9,896 nt of DNA from assembly GCA_019232645.1 (NCBI GenBank), contig JAFANO010000188.1, forward strand, positions 1-9,896, in the 5' to 3' direction. The notes under the pieces are model-generated. The model was not told the origin of the DNA. It saw only the letters and a list, made by a program, of their open reading frames with translations, and did no database searches. The number at the start of each line of letters is the position of its first letter. Position 1 is the first letter of the stretch. Of this stretch, positions 1 through 6,091 are shown piece by piece. Origin of the DNA: Planctomycetaceae bacterium. Its GTDB lineage: Bacteria > Planctomycetota > Planctomycetia > Isosphaerales > Isosphaeraceae. The position numbers and the translations under genes are program-made.

Positions 1-166
1 GGTCCATTACGGCCTGGCCGTCCTCGAGCAAGACGCCGGTCGCGCGGCCGAGGCGCTGGCCGAGGCCCGCGCGGCCGAGGCCCGCGCCCCCAGCGACGTC
101 GCCCGGGCCGCCGCGCGGGCGATCGCCGCGTTTGTCGAGCCCTACGCGCGGAAGCCGGGGGCATGA
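1..166 (+). CDS. C-terminal end of an Ala-rich, probably TPR-type protein (partial)
   Basis: Reading from base 2, an open frame of 54 codons ends at TGA 164-166; the gene begins before the window. The residues are dominated by Ala, Arg and Glu and look amphipathic and helical. They include an H-Y-G-L-A-x-L-E-x-D-x-G-x-x-A-E-A segment, resembling the second half of a tetratricopeptide helix pair. No catalytic motif is visible in this fragment. TPR proteins usually act as protein-interaction scaffolds, but the assignment rests on helix spacing alone and the rest of the protein could carry any function. It converges on the TatD-type hydrolase, with 47 bp between the two stops. Confidence 0.6.
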   Translation, partial: VHYGLAVLEQDAGRAAEALAEARAAEARAPSDVARAAARAIAAFVEPYARKPGA

Positions 167-187
167 GCCGCGTCGGACCTCTTTGGA

Positions 188-201
188 GACGGGTTCCCGT
201 C
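188..201. terminator. Possible small hairpin between convergent genes
   Basis: A 5-bp perfect stem (GACGG 188-192 with CCGTC 197-201) closes a GTTC tetraloop in the 47-bp gap between two convergent stop codons. Its position would suit a bidirectional terminator, but there is no T-run on either side and the stem is short, so the call is weak. Confidence 0.25.
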
Positions 202-213
202 CCGGCCGTCCAT

Positions 214-1047
214 TCAGGGGGTCGCGGCGACGGCATCGCCGCGGGGGGTAAATTGAAAGCGAGGGCACTGAGAAAAGAAAGCCAGCGGGTTCTCGTAAAC
301 GACCCGGCGGATCAGCGCCTCATCGTGGCCCCGGGCTCGCATCTCGAAGATGAATTCGGGGACGGCCAGGGGATCACTGTGGCCCCAGTCGCCCGCCGAG
401 TTGACCATCACGCGTTCGGCGCCATACGTCTCCACCATGTCGGCGGCGCGGGACGGGGTGCACTTGGTGATCGGATAGAGGGTCATCCCGACCCAGTGGC
501 CGGCCTCCAGGGCCAGCCGGATCGTGTGCTCCTCGACGTGGTCGATGCAGACCCGCTCGGGGTCGATCCGGGGCTCGTCGCGGAGCATGTCGAGGATCAT
601 CCGGGTCCCCTGGTACTTGTCGGCCAGGTGGGGCGTGTGGACCAGCACCAGCTCGAGGAGCCGGGCGGCCAGCTCGAGGTGCTCGAGGAAGACCGTGGCC
701 TCGTTTCGCGTGTTCTTGTTCAGGCCGATCTCCCCGATGCCGAGCACGCCGGGACCGGCGAGAAACTCGGGGATCATCGCGATCACCTCGCGCGCCAGCG
801 CGACGTTCTCGGCCTCCTTGGCGTTGATGCAGAGCCAGCACTGATGCTCGATGCCGTAGGCCAGCGAGCGGTTCCGCTCGAAGGTGGTGAGCTGACGGAA
901 GTAGTCGCGGAAGCCCTCGGCCCCCGAGCGGTCGAACCCGGCCCAGAAGGCCGGCTCGCTGACGAGCACGCAGCCGGCCAAGGCCATCCGCTTGTAGTCG
1001 TCGGTGGTCCGCGACACCATGTGGATGTGCGGGTCGATGTACCGCAT
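214..1047 (-). CDS. TatD family metal-dependent hydrolase (EboB-like)
   Basis: A 277-residue TIM-barrel amidohydrolase, full length for the family. Predicted metal ligands are visible in order: H7 and H9 in the N-terminal D-P-H-I-H motif, E106 in G-E-I-G, H137 in V-H-T-P-H, H170 in I-D-H, and D220 in S-A-G-D-W-G. TatD proteins are divalent-metal hydrolases, several with DNase activity. From memory, the D-P-H-I-H-M-V-S-R-T-T-D-D-Y start and the E-P-A-F-W segment match the TatD branch that includes EboB of the ebo/edb metabolite-export clusters. No other ebo gene is present, so the substrate is unknown. The ATG at 1047 is chosen over an in-frame GTG at 1089 because GGGGAGA (1058-1064 on the minus strand) lies 10 nt upstream and family homology begins there. 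It lies 59 bp downstream of a small co-directional gene, probably in one transcript. Confidence 0.9.
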   Translation of the reverse strand: MRYIDPHIHMVSRTTDDYKRMALAGCVLVSEPAFWAGFDRSGAEGFRDYFRQLTTFERNRSLAYGIEHQCWLCINAKEAENVALAREVIAMIPEFLAGPGVLGIGEIGLNKNTRNEATVFLEHLELAARLLELVLVHTPHLADKYQGTRMILDMLRDEPRIDPERVCIDHVEEHTIRLALEAGHWVGMTLYPITKCTPSRAADMVETYGAERVMVNSAGDWGHSDPLAVPEFIFEMRARGHDEALIRRVVYENPLAFFSQCPRFQFTPRGDAVAATP

Positions 1048-1106
1048 GGCGGGCAGGTCTCCCCGTGGGGTCGAAGGTGGGGCGGGCACGTCCCTCGCGA
1101 CGAGTG

Positions 1107-1379
1107 CTATCGCGCGCGGGCAAATCCGTTCGACTCGCGCCAGTAGGGGTCGTACTCGAGCGAGAAGATCCGCTGGACGGTCTCGGCTCGTCCGGGCCCG
1201 GGCCCCAGCAACGCCCCGATCGCCTGGCGCAGCTGGGCGAGGCGACGGTCCGGGGTCTCGCCGACCCGTGCCGGGGCGCGGTCGAGCCGGTCCAGCGCGG
1301 CGGCGACCTCCAGGATCCGACTCCTCATCTCCAGAAAGTCGCGGTTGAGCACCTCCGCCGCCTCGCGCACGTGTGTCAT
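1107..1379 (-). CDS. Small hypothetical protein upstream of the TatD-type hydrolase
   Basis: A 90-residue protein with no recognised domain. The first half looks like a continuous charged helix (R-E-A-A-E-V-L-N-R-D-F-L-E-M-R-S-R-I-L), followed by a second helical stretch. It ends with an aromatic patch, F-S-L-E-Y-D-P-Y-W-R-E. There is no signal peptide, membrane segment or cysteine. The ATG at 1379 has GGGAG 11 nt upstream; an in-frame GTG at 1388 would place that element almost against the start. The stop is TAG at 1107-1109. It precedes the hydrolase in the same direction, so the two probably share a promoter in the 1380-1583 divergent gap. A helical partner or regulator of the hydrolase is possible, but only the gene order supports this. 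Confidence 0.65.
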   Translation of the reverse strand: MTHVREAAEVLNRDFLEMRSRILEVAAALDRLDRAPARVGETPDRRLAQLRQAIGALLGPGPGRAETVQRIFSLEYDPYWRESNGFARAR

Positions 1380-1474
1380 GTCAAGCACGACTCCCGATCG
1401 ATTCGCTGGGCCTCTCGGTCCCCCAAGGGGGATGAGATTCGATCATCCCAAATCTCGGGCGGGCACGCAAACTG

Positions 1475-1504
1475 TTGGTCTCACCCCCCGTCGTTTGGTA
1501 TGGT
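1475..1504 (+). promoter_or_regulatory. Candidate sigma-70-type promoter for the repeat surface protein
   Basis: TTGGTC (1475-1480) and TATGGT (1499-1504) are separated by 18 nt, in the locally AT-richer part of the gap between two divergent genes. They match the -35 box at 3 of 6 positions and the -10 box at 4 of 6. The downstream start codon is 80 nt away. Such partial matches occur by chance, so this is only a candidate. Confidence 0.25.
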
Positions 1505-1570
1505 AACAGAATATGGGTTGTGCGCCTGACGCCGAGGACGCGAGCGTCGAGGCGCCCTCGCCGTAAGGAT

Positions 1571-1574
1571 GAGG
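1571..1574 (+). promoter_or_regulatory. Shine-Dalgarno deciding the start at 1584
   Basis: GAGG lies 9 nt before the ATG at 1584. An in-frame ATG at 1569 is preceded immediately by AAGG with no spacer, so the downstream start is preferred. The signal peptide then begins with the usual short basic segment. Confidence 0.5.
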
Positions 1575-1583
1575 ATCATCACC

Positions 1584-2990
1584 ATGCGCTCCACTGGGAT
1601 ACGATTGCTCCTGGCTGCCACGACGCTCCTGGTGCTTTCCGACGCGCGCACGCCGGTGTACGGCCTCGGCCACAGGGCCGTCTATTATAGCGCCGAGGAG
1701 ACCGTCTTGGGAGTCCCGACCGCCTACCTGCTGCCCACGACGTACATCGAACCGACGTCGTTTGTTATTCCCTCGAGCTATGTTGTGCCGACGTCTTACG
1801 TCGTGCCGACTGTCTACGCCACGTCGTACGCCACCCCCGTCGCCACGCTCTCCTCGACGGCCTACGTCGTCCCGACGGTCTATCAGGCCACGGGACTCTT
1901 CGGGCGACGCCTAGCGGCCCGACCGATCTACACGGCCACGGCCTATGATTACGTGGCGACGGCCTACTACCCCACGTCGGCCTACTACACGACGACGGCT
2001 TACTATCCCACGACGGCCTATTACCCCACGTCGGTCTACTATCCCACAGTCGCTTACTACCCGACCGTGTATGACTATCCGATCGTGGCCACGTCGGCGA
2101 CGGTGTCGTCGGCCTGCTGCGGGACGGTCGCGCCGACGGTCGCGCCGACGGTCGCCCTGGCGGCGCCGGCCTGCTGCACCACGGTCGCCTCGGCACCCGC
2201 GACGATCCAGACCGTGCCCTCGGGCTCGGCCCCATCCCCCTCGGCCCCCGGCAATCGTCCCCGGACGGCACCCGCCGAGCGACCGGCGTCCTCCGTGGAG
2301 AGCGAGCCGGCCTACAACCCCCAGAGCAATGTCCGGCCCAGCGACGTGAAGCCGGCGCCCGAACCCGGGCCCGTGCAAGTGCCCGCGGAAACCGGCGCCG
2401 CCACGCCGCCGGCCGCGCCTCCGGCCGAACGAGAGCCGACCCCGGTCCCGGCGCCGGCACCAGGGCCCGCGCCGGCGCCGGCTCCGCCGCCCTCGACGGC
2501 CGCCCCCGCGACGAACCCCGCCCCGCCTCAACCCTTCCGGCTGCCGAACAAGCAGGCGAATGCCCCGACCGCGCCGGGCGAGCCCAACCCGCCGCTCGCG
2601 CCGACGGCCGAGGACGAATCCTTGACCCTGCCCCCTCCCGTCTCGCCCGAGACCATCCAGCGCGAGGCGCGGAAGCCGGTGCTCTCCAGCCGCCCGTCGA
2701 CCGGGGTGACGCCCCACATCCTCTCGGGCAAGGTGGTCTCGAGCAACACCGGTGAGTCCGAGGAGGGCGTCCAGGTTACCATCTCTAACCGTCTCCAGGC
2801 GTTCGCGGACCGAGTCGTCTACACCGACGCGTTCGGGCGCTATGCGGTCCGGCTCGCCGACGGCGACTGGATCGTCAAAGTGACCATGCCAAGCGGCCGG
2901 ACCTACGCCGTGAGCGAGATCACCATCAGCGGCCAGCAGATCGTCGACAGCCTCGGGCGGAACGTGCCCAGCCTGACGATCACGCGGTGA
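1584..2990 (+). CDS. Exported Tyr/Thr/Pro hexapeptide-repeat protein with C-terminal CarboxypepD-reg-like domain
   Basis: A 468-residue protein. Residues 1-27 form a signal peptide (basic start, then a Leu/Ala-rich core). Residues 46-78 are about five copies of a T-S-Y-V-V-P-like hexapeptide. Residues 127-168 are seven copies of an A-Y-Y-P-T-T-like hexapeptide. Paired cysteines follow at 178-179 and 197-198, flanking two A-P-T-V repeats. Residues about 215-375 are a low-complexity Pro/Ala/Ser/Glu linker. Residues 378-468 fit a carboxypeptidase-regulatory-like beta-sandwich (S-G-K-V-V start, central T-D-A-F-G-R-Y-A-V, then D-G-D-W-I-V-K-V). Such domains are common in cell-surface proteins. The architecture suggests a cell-envelope or extracellular structural or adhesive protein, with the repeat head held away from the folded C-terminus. 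There is no sortase motif, lipobox or second membrane segment. It is probably monocistronic, with a hairpin terminator after it. The function is not known; I do not recognise a named gene. Confidence 0.85.
   Translation: MRSTGIRLLLAATTLLVLSDARTPVYGLGHRAVYYSAEETVLGVPTAYLLPTTYIEPTSFVIPSSYVVPTSYVVPTVYATSYATPVATLSSTAYVVPTVYQATGLFGRRLAARPIYTATAYDYVATAYYPTSAYYTTTAYYPTTAYYPTSVYYPTVAYYPTVYDYPIVATSATVSSACCGTVAPTVAPTVALAAPACCTTVASAPATIQTVPSGSAPSPSAPGNRPRTAPAERPASSVESEPAYNPQSNVRPSDVKPAPEPGPVQVPAETGAATPPAAPPAEREPTPVPAPAPGPAPAPAPPPSTAAPATNPAPPQPFRLPNKQANAPTAPGEPNPPLAPTAEDESLTLPPPVSPETIQREARKPVLSSRPSTGVTPHILSGKVVSSNTGESEEGVQVTISNRLQAFADRVVYTDAFGRYAVRLADGDWIVKVTMPSGRTYAVSEITISGQQIVDSLGRNVPSLTITR
1719..1817 (+). 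repeat. Coding tandem repeat, 18-nt period (T-x-Y-V-V-P type)
   Basis: Five consecutive 18-nt units encode TAYLLP, TTYIEP, TSFVIP, SSYVVP and TSYVVP, and a partial sixth (TVY) ends at 1817. The units differ at many third positions while the aromatic and proline positions are kept. This indicates an old duplication held at the protein level, not a fresh slippage product. Confidence 0.85.
1962..2087 (+). repeat. Coding tandem repeat, 18-nt period (A-Y-Y-P-T-x type)
   Basis: Seven in-frame 18-nt units encode AYYPTS, AYYTTT, AYYPTT, AYYPTS, VYYPTV, AYYPTV and YDYPIV. TAC/TAT and ACG/ACC/ACA alternate freely between units, so the DNA has drifted while the Tyr-Tyr-Pro-Thr pattern is mostly kept. 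The last unit is the most degenerate. Confidence 0.9.
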
Positions 2991-3053
2991 CTCCCCGTGA
3001 CGAGAGGCCCCTCGTTCCCATTCGGGAGCCGGGCCCCTCGACAGGATTCGCCC

Positions 3054-3075
3054 GATCGGTCGCGAGCCGATCTTT
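3054..3075 (+). terminator. Hairpin terminator after the repeat surface protein
   Basis: A 6-bp perfect stem, GATCGG (3054-3059) with CCGATC (3067-3072), has a 7-nt loop and is followed directly by TTT on the plus strand. It lies 64 bp past the stop of the surface-protein gene and just before the stop of the convergent small gene. The T-run is short. A second, weaker stem (ACGAG 3000-3004 with CTCGT 3011-3015) lies upstream. Confidence 0.45.
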
Positions 3076-3078
3076 CCA

Positions 3079-3351
3079 TCAATTCGGCGGCCGCAGGATC
3101 CTCGACGCGAAGGCGATCGTCTGGATGATCCAGCGCCCGTCCTCATCCGGCTCGATCTCGGCCTCGAAACCCCGGCGAGCGATCGCGTCGGGGTCGAGCG
3201 ACTCGTCCTGGAGCAAGCGAGCGTAGGGGATGACGAGGGTGCGCGGCTGGGAGGGGCCCACGCCCTGCACCCTGAGCACCATCTCGATCGTCCCGCTGTC
3301 CGGAGGGTGCTCTTCCAGGGCCGCGGACTGGATGATCCCTCGGATGTGCAT
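3079..3351 (-). CDS. Small hypothetical protein (90 residues)
   Basis: A 90-residue acidic protein without signal peptide, membrane segment or cysteine. The pattern of short hydrophobic strands (I-R-G-I-I-Q, T-I-E-M-V-L-R-V, R-T-L-V-I-P-Y, W-I-I-Q-T-I-A-F) separated by charged or Pro/Gly turns suggests a small, mostly beta fold. One helix-like stretch (L-D-P-D-A-I-A-R-R-G-F) lies in the middle. No family is recognised. The start is well supported: a near-ideal ribosome binding site lies 6 nt before the ATG. It is convergent with the repeat surface protein and divergent from the lipase, so it is likely transcribed alone. The strong translation signal argues that it is a real gene. Confidence 0.75.
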   Translation of the reverse strand: MHIRGIIQSAALEEHPPDSGTIEMVLRVQGVGPSQPRTLVIPYARLLQDESLDPDAIARRGFEAEIEPDEDGRWIIQTIAFASRILRPPN

Positions 3352-3357
3352 CGTCGG

Positions 3358-3366
3358 CCTCCTCCT
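3358..3366 (-). promoter_or_regulatory. Strong Shine-Dalgarno for the 90-residue gene
   Basis: Read on the minus strand, 3366-3358 is AGGAGGAGG, with 6 nt between it and the ATG at 3351-3349. It is the best anti-16S match seen in the window and fixes the start of this small gene. Confidence 0.7.
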
Positions 3367-3627
3367 GCCCCCTCGACCGCCCCCGACACGCGTCGGATAT
3401 CATCCACAGCCACGACTTAATGTACATCTTGCGCCGATAATCCGGAATCAACAAGGGTCCCCACTCGACGTTGGTCTCGGGATTGCGTAAGAATTAGGGT
3501 TAAGGCGTTAAAGGTAAGGAACAACTTCCTCAAGGTCGCCCAGGATGGGCCCACGACCAGAGGAGCGCGTGCGCGCGTCTCGATGCTCGGATGGTCCGCG
3601 ACGCACTCTTTGAGGCAGACTCCTTCG

Positions 3628-6063
3628 ATGTGCGTGCGTCTCCAGGCTCCGATCGTGCTGGCCCATGGGCTCTTTGGGGTTGGCCCCGTCGGCGTGGGTC
3701 GGCTGAGGTTTGCGTCCTACTTCCGGGGCATCCCCGAGTTCCTCCGCGCCGGCGGCAACCGGGTGGTGGTGACGCGCGTGCCGCCGATCGCAGGGGTCAA
3801 GACGCGTGCGCGACGGCTGGGCGAGCAGGTCGAGGCGGCCTTCCCGGGCGAGCCGGTGCACATCATCGGCCACAGCATGGGGGGGCTCGACGCGCGCCAA
3901 CTGCTCGCCGACCCGGCCTGGTCGGGACGGATCCTGAGCCTGACGACGATCGGGACGCCGCACCTCGGCTCGGCCCTGGCCGACTGCGCCCGCCTCCGGG
4001 TCGGCCGGGTCTACCGCCTCTTGCGGATGATGCGGATCGACCATCGCGGCTTCCTGGACGTGACCCGGCGCGCCATGCGGGCGATCAACAAGGCGGCCGC
4101 CCGGCCTCATGCCATCCCCTGCTTCAGTGTCGCCGGCGACCCGACGGTCAAGGACGTCTGCTGGCCCCTGCGCGGCCTCTATGAGGCCTTGCACGAGATG
4201 GAGGGGCCGAACGACGGGCTGGTCTCGGTCGAGTCGGCGCTGGCCTTCGGCACGCCCCTGCCGGCTTGGCCGGTGGACCACCTCCGCCAGATGAACTGGC
4301 TGGCCCCCATGCCGGGAAGGGCGGTGGGTCCTACCGCCTTCGAGCTCTACGAGGCGGTCGTGACGAATCTCGCCCGACACGGCTTCGCCGCCGAGGACGA
4401 CCCGGAGGATCGGTCCACGCCACCGGGCACGTCGCCCGCGTCACGATGGAAATATCCTCGGTTTTTCGCCTTCGGCCGCCGCGCCTATGGACTGGAGGGC
4501 GGGGGTCGCGGTCCGGTCGAGCAGGACGGCGACGGTCATGTCGCCGAGCACGTTCGACGTCGTCCGGCAGCGGTCGAGGAACCAGTCGATCGTCAGCAGG
4601 ACCGGGATCTTGTCGGCGGGCATCCCCACGGCGGCGAAGATCAGGGGCAGGGTCACAAAACTGCCCGAGGGGATGCCGCCGGCGCCGATGCTGGCCAGCA
4701 GCGTCGTCACGACGACGATCACCTGGTCGATCGGGCCGAGGTCGAACCCGCTCGCCTGCGCCATGAACAGGACGGCCGATGCCTGGTAGAGCGCGGTCCC
4801 GTCGTTGTTGAAGTTGGTGCCGACGCAGGCGGTCAGCAAGCTCGACTCGCGGGAGACGCCCAGCTTCCCCGTCAGGGCGCGCAGGGTGATGGGGATGGTG
4901 GCCGCGGTGCTCGCCGTGCTGAAGGTACTGGCCATCACGTCAGAGGCTCCGCGCAGGAATCGCGGCGGCGACATCCGCGCGAAGACCGCCATGAGCGTGA
5001 GGTACCACGTCACCTGGCAGGACAAGCCCACCAGGACCACCGCGATGAGCCAGATCAGCGAGCGGAAGACCTCGAGCCCCTCCTTCTGCCCGACGCTCGA
5101 CGCCACGACACCGAAGACCGCCAGCGGCACCAGCGCGACCACCCAGAGCAGGACCCGCATCAACAGCTCGAAGCCCAGGTTCAGCAGGTCGACGGCCGCG
5201 CGATAGGTCGTCTCGCCTCTCGCCTGCTGCTCGTTGCGGATCTTCACCAGCCCGATCGCCAAGGCGAGGGTCAGCAAGACCAGTTGAGCCAGGTTGTTCT
5301 GCGCGAACGCGTCGCCGATGCTCCGGGGGATCAGCTCGACCAGCAGGTCGGTGACGGTCTTCTTCGGGGGCGGGGCCGGCGGATGGGCCAGGTCGATCAG
5401 CTCGGCGCCGACCCCGGGACGGATCAGGTTCGTCAGGAGCAGCCCGATCGCCATCGCGACGAAGGTGTTGATCACGTAGTAGACCATCATCAGAGCGCCC
5501 TGGCGGCCTCGGATGTCGTTCGAGACGATCGCGCTGAGGATCGCCAGGACGACCAGGGGCGCGGCCAGGGCGCCGAGGGCGCGGATGATCAGGCTGGGCA
5601 GCAGGTTGAGCCGCGTCGCCCCGTCGCCCCAGGCCAGGCCCGCCGGGATCGCCAGGGCCACCGCGCCGATCACCCACAGGTACAGCGGGATCCCGCCCGG
5701 CCGGCTCTCGGGCTCTCCCGGTACATCGGGACCGGTCACCCCTTCGGCTGGTGCCATGATTTCGATCCTCTCGGTCCGCGAGATCAGCGACGGGCCATCC
5801 CTGGCGCCGATGGTCGCGTCGTACATACGCAATCCGCCCCGATCGGGCAAGCGTCCGGCGTCGGCGAACGCCCCGACCGGTTGAGGTCGACAGTTCGCCA
5901 GGCCACCCGCCTGAATGTTACGGGTCTCCCGGTTGTAGCGTCACGGCCTGAAATTCCCAGGAATAAGCATCGGACGACCGCCGCGCGGACGTCCGATGGA
6001 AGACTTGGGCGTGGTCGGCAAGGGTCAGGAGGCCCGCGACCATACGTGGGGTGGAGGACGTAG
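3628..6063 (+). CDS. Lipase-like alpha/beta hydrolase; frame has no stop after its domain and runs antisense through the symporter
   Basis: Numbered from the ATG at 3628, residues 1-255 form a lipase resembling family I (Pseudomonas/Burkholderia type). They show an oxyanion-hole segment P-I-V-L-A-H-G-L-F-G (8-17), nucleophile S83 in G-H-S-M-G-G, acid D196 in G-P-N-D-G-L-V and H218 in V-D-H-L. The fold ends near F-E-L-Y-E-A-V-V-T-N-L-A-R-H-G-F (238-253). The likely role is hydrolysis of acyl esters. No signal peptide is evident. The ATG at 3628 has GAGG 12 nt upstream; an in-frame ATG at 3583 adds 15 unconserved residues. The oddity is the 3' end: this frame has no stop until TAG 6061-6063. 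It therefore spans the entire symporter gene in antisense, where the residues become Gln/Asp/Arg-rich and look non-native. The functional gene is probably 3628 to about 4440, with the remainder being readthrough. Confidence 0.72.
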   Translation: MCVRLQAPIVLAHGLFGVGPVGVGRLRFASYFRGIPEFLRAGGNRVVVTRVPPIAGVKTRARRLGEQVEAAFPGEPVHIIGHSMGGLDARQLLADPAWSGRILSLTTIGTPHLGSALADCARLRVGRVYRLLRMMRIDHRGFLDVTRRAMRAINKAAARPHAIPCFSVAGDPTVKDVCWPLRGLYEALHEMEGPNDGLVSVESALAFGTPLPAWPVDHLRQMNWLAPMPGRAVGPTAFELYEAVVTNLARHGFAAEDDPEDRSTPPGTSPASRWKYPRFFAFGRRAYGLEGGGRGPVEQDGDGHVAEHVRRRPAAVEEPVDRQQDRDLVGGHPHGGEDQGQGHKTARGDAAGADAGQQRRHDDDHLVDRAEVEPARLRHEQDGRCLVERGPVVVEVGADAGGQQARLAGDAQLPRQGAQGDGDGGRGARRAEGTGHHVRGSAQESRRRHPREDRHEREVPRHLAGQAHQDHRDEPDQRAEDLEPLLLPDARRHDTEDRQRHQRDHPEQDPHQQLEAQVQQVDGRAIGRLASRLLLVADLHQPDRQGEGQQDQLSQVVLRERVADAPGDQLDQQVGDGLLRGRGRRMGQVDQLGADPGTDQVRQEQPDRHRDEGVDHVVDHHQSALAASDVVRDDRAEDRQDDQGRGQGAEGADDQAGQQVEPRRPVAPGQARRDRQGHRADHPQVQRDPARPALGLSRYIGTGHPFGWCHDFDPLGPRDQRRAIPGADGRVVHTQSAPIGQASGVGERPDRLRSTVRQATRLNVTGLPVVASRPEIPRNKHRTTAARTSDGRLGRGRQGSGGPRPYVGWRT
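4441..5757 (-). CDS. Dicarboxylate/acidic amino acid:cation symporter (SDF/DAACS family)
   Basis: A 438-residue inner-membrane carrier with about eight hydrophobic segments and two re-entrant hairpins; it would couple uptake of an acidic substrate to Na+ or H+. HP1 shows a Ser/Thr-rich tip, S-T-A-S-T-A-A-T-I-P (280-289). TM7 has N-N-D-G-T (317-321) in place of the usual N-M-D-G-T. HP2 has S-I-G-A-G-G-I-P-S-G (356-365). TM8 carries D391, D395, R398, N402 and D406, aligning with D390, D394, R397, N401 and D405 of the archaeal homologue GltPh. R398 is the residue that binds an acidic side chain, which supports an acidic substrate. The ATG at 5757 is chosen for its GAGAGG 9 nt upstream; in-frame ATG 5826 and TTG 5850 lack a good site and homology. 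It is convergent with the lipase, whose open frame covers it fully. DctA and GltP/GltT cannot be told apart here. Confidence 0.9.
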   Translation of the reverse strand: MAPAEGVTGPDVPGEPESRPGGIPLYLWVIGAVALAIPAGLAWGDGATRLNLLPSLIIRALGALAAPLVVLAILSAIVSNDIRGRQGALMMVYYVINTFVAMAIGLLLTNLIRPGVGAELIDLAHPPAPPPKKTVTDLLVELIPRSIGDAFAQNNLAQLVLLTLALAIGLVKIRNEQQARGETTYRAAVDLLNLGFELLMRVLLWVVALVPLAVFGVVASSVGQKEGLEVFRSLIWLIAVVLVGLSCQVTWYLTLMAVFARMSPPRFLRGASDVMASTFSTASTAATIPITLRALTGKLGVSRESSLLTACVGTNFNNDGTALYQASAVLFMAQASGFDLGPIDQVIVVVTTLLASIGAGGIPSGSFVTLPLIFAAVGMPADKIPVLLTIDWFLDRCRTTSNVLGDMTVAVLLDRTATPALQSIGAAAEGEKPRIFPS

Positions 6064-6091
6064 TTGGAAGACCAAGGATGGGCCCGGCCGA
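5758..6091. other. Divergent intergenic region between symporter and efflux-protein genes
   Basis: 334 bp separate the two divergent start codons. They hold the symporter ribosome binding site (GAGAGG on the minus strand, 5767-5772), the tail of the stopless lipase frame (to 6063) and a strong hairpin at 5968-5998. Around 5915-5970 the base composition is richer in A/T, as expected for promoters, but I find no convincing paired -35/-10 boxes on either strand. No further gene is supported. Confidence 0.6.
5968..5998. promoter_or_regulatory. Strong near-perfect 31-nt hairpin in the efflux-gene leader
   Basis: CATCGGACG (5968-5976) pairs perfectly with CGTCCGATG (5990-5998). Inside it, CCGC (5978-5981) pairs with GCGG (5985-5988) around a CGC triloop. 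The two stems are separated by a single A opposite A. This gives 13 base pairs in 31 nt, centred about 110 nt before the efflux-protein start codon. There is no T-run on the plus strand; on the minus strand the hairpin is followed by CTTATTCC. It could be an operator for a dimeric regulator, an RNA leader structure, or a terminator for plus-strand readthrough from the lipase. Confidence 0.5.

Noticed and set aside
163..1146. Long plus-strand open frame opposite the TatD-type hydrolase
   Set aside because: It is the antisense of a well-supported hydrolase with conserved metal ligands; its residues show no family pattern and reflect high GC content.
1719..2087. 18-nt repeats considered as a CRISPR-like or noncoding array
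   Set aside because: The repeats are in frame, tandem without spacers, and vary synonymously, as expected for coding repeats.
1911..3413. 500-codon minus-strand open frame over the repeat surface protein
   Set aside because: Arg/Gly-rich antisense of a repeat-coding region. It also runs over the small gene at 3079-3351 in another frame, and that gene has a strong ribosome binding site.
3508..4380. Minus-strand open frame opposite the lipase domain
   Set aside because: Antisense of a domain with a complete lipase catalytic triad; composition is Arg/His/Pro-rich without recognisable motifs.
5996..6091. Upstream ATG start for the outer-membrane efflux protein
   Set aside because: It would add 32 residues before the signal peptide, and the ATG lies inside the 3' arm of the 5968-5998 hairpin.
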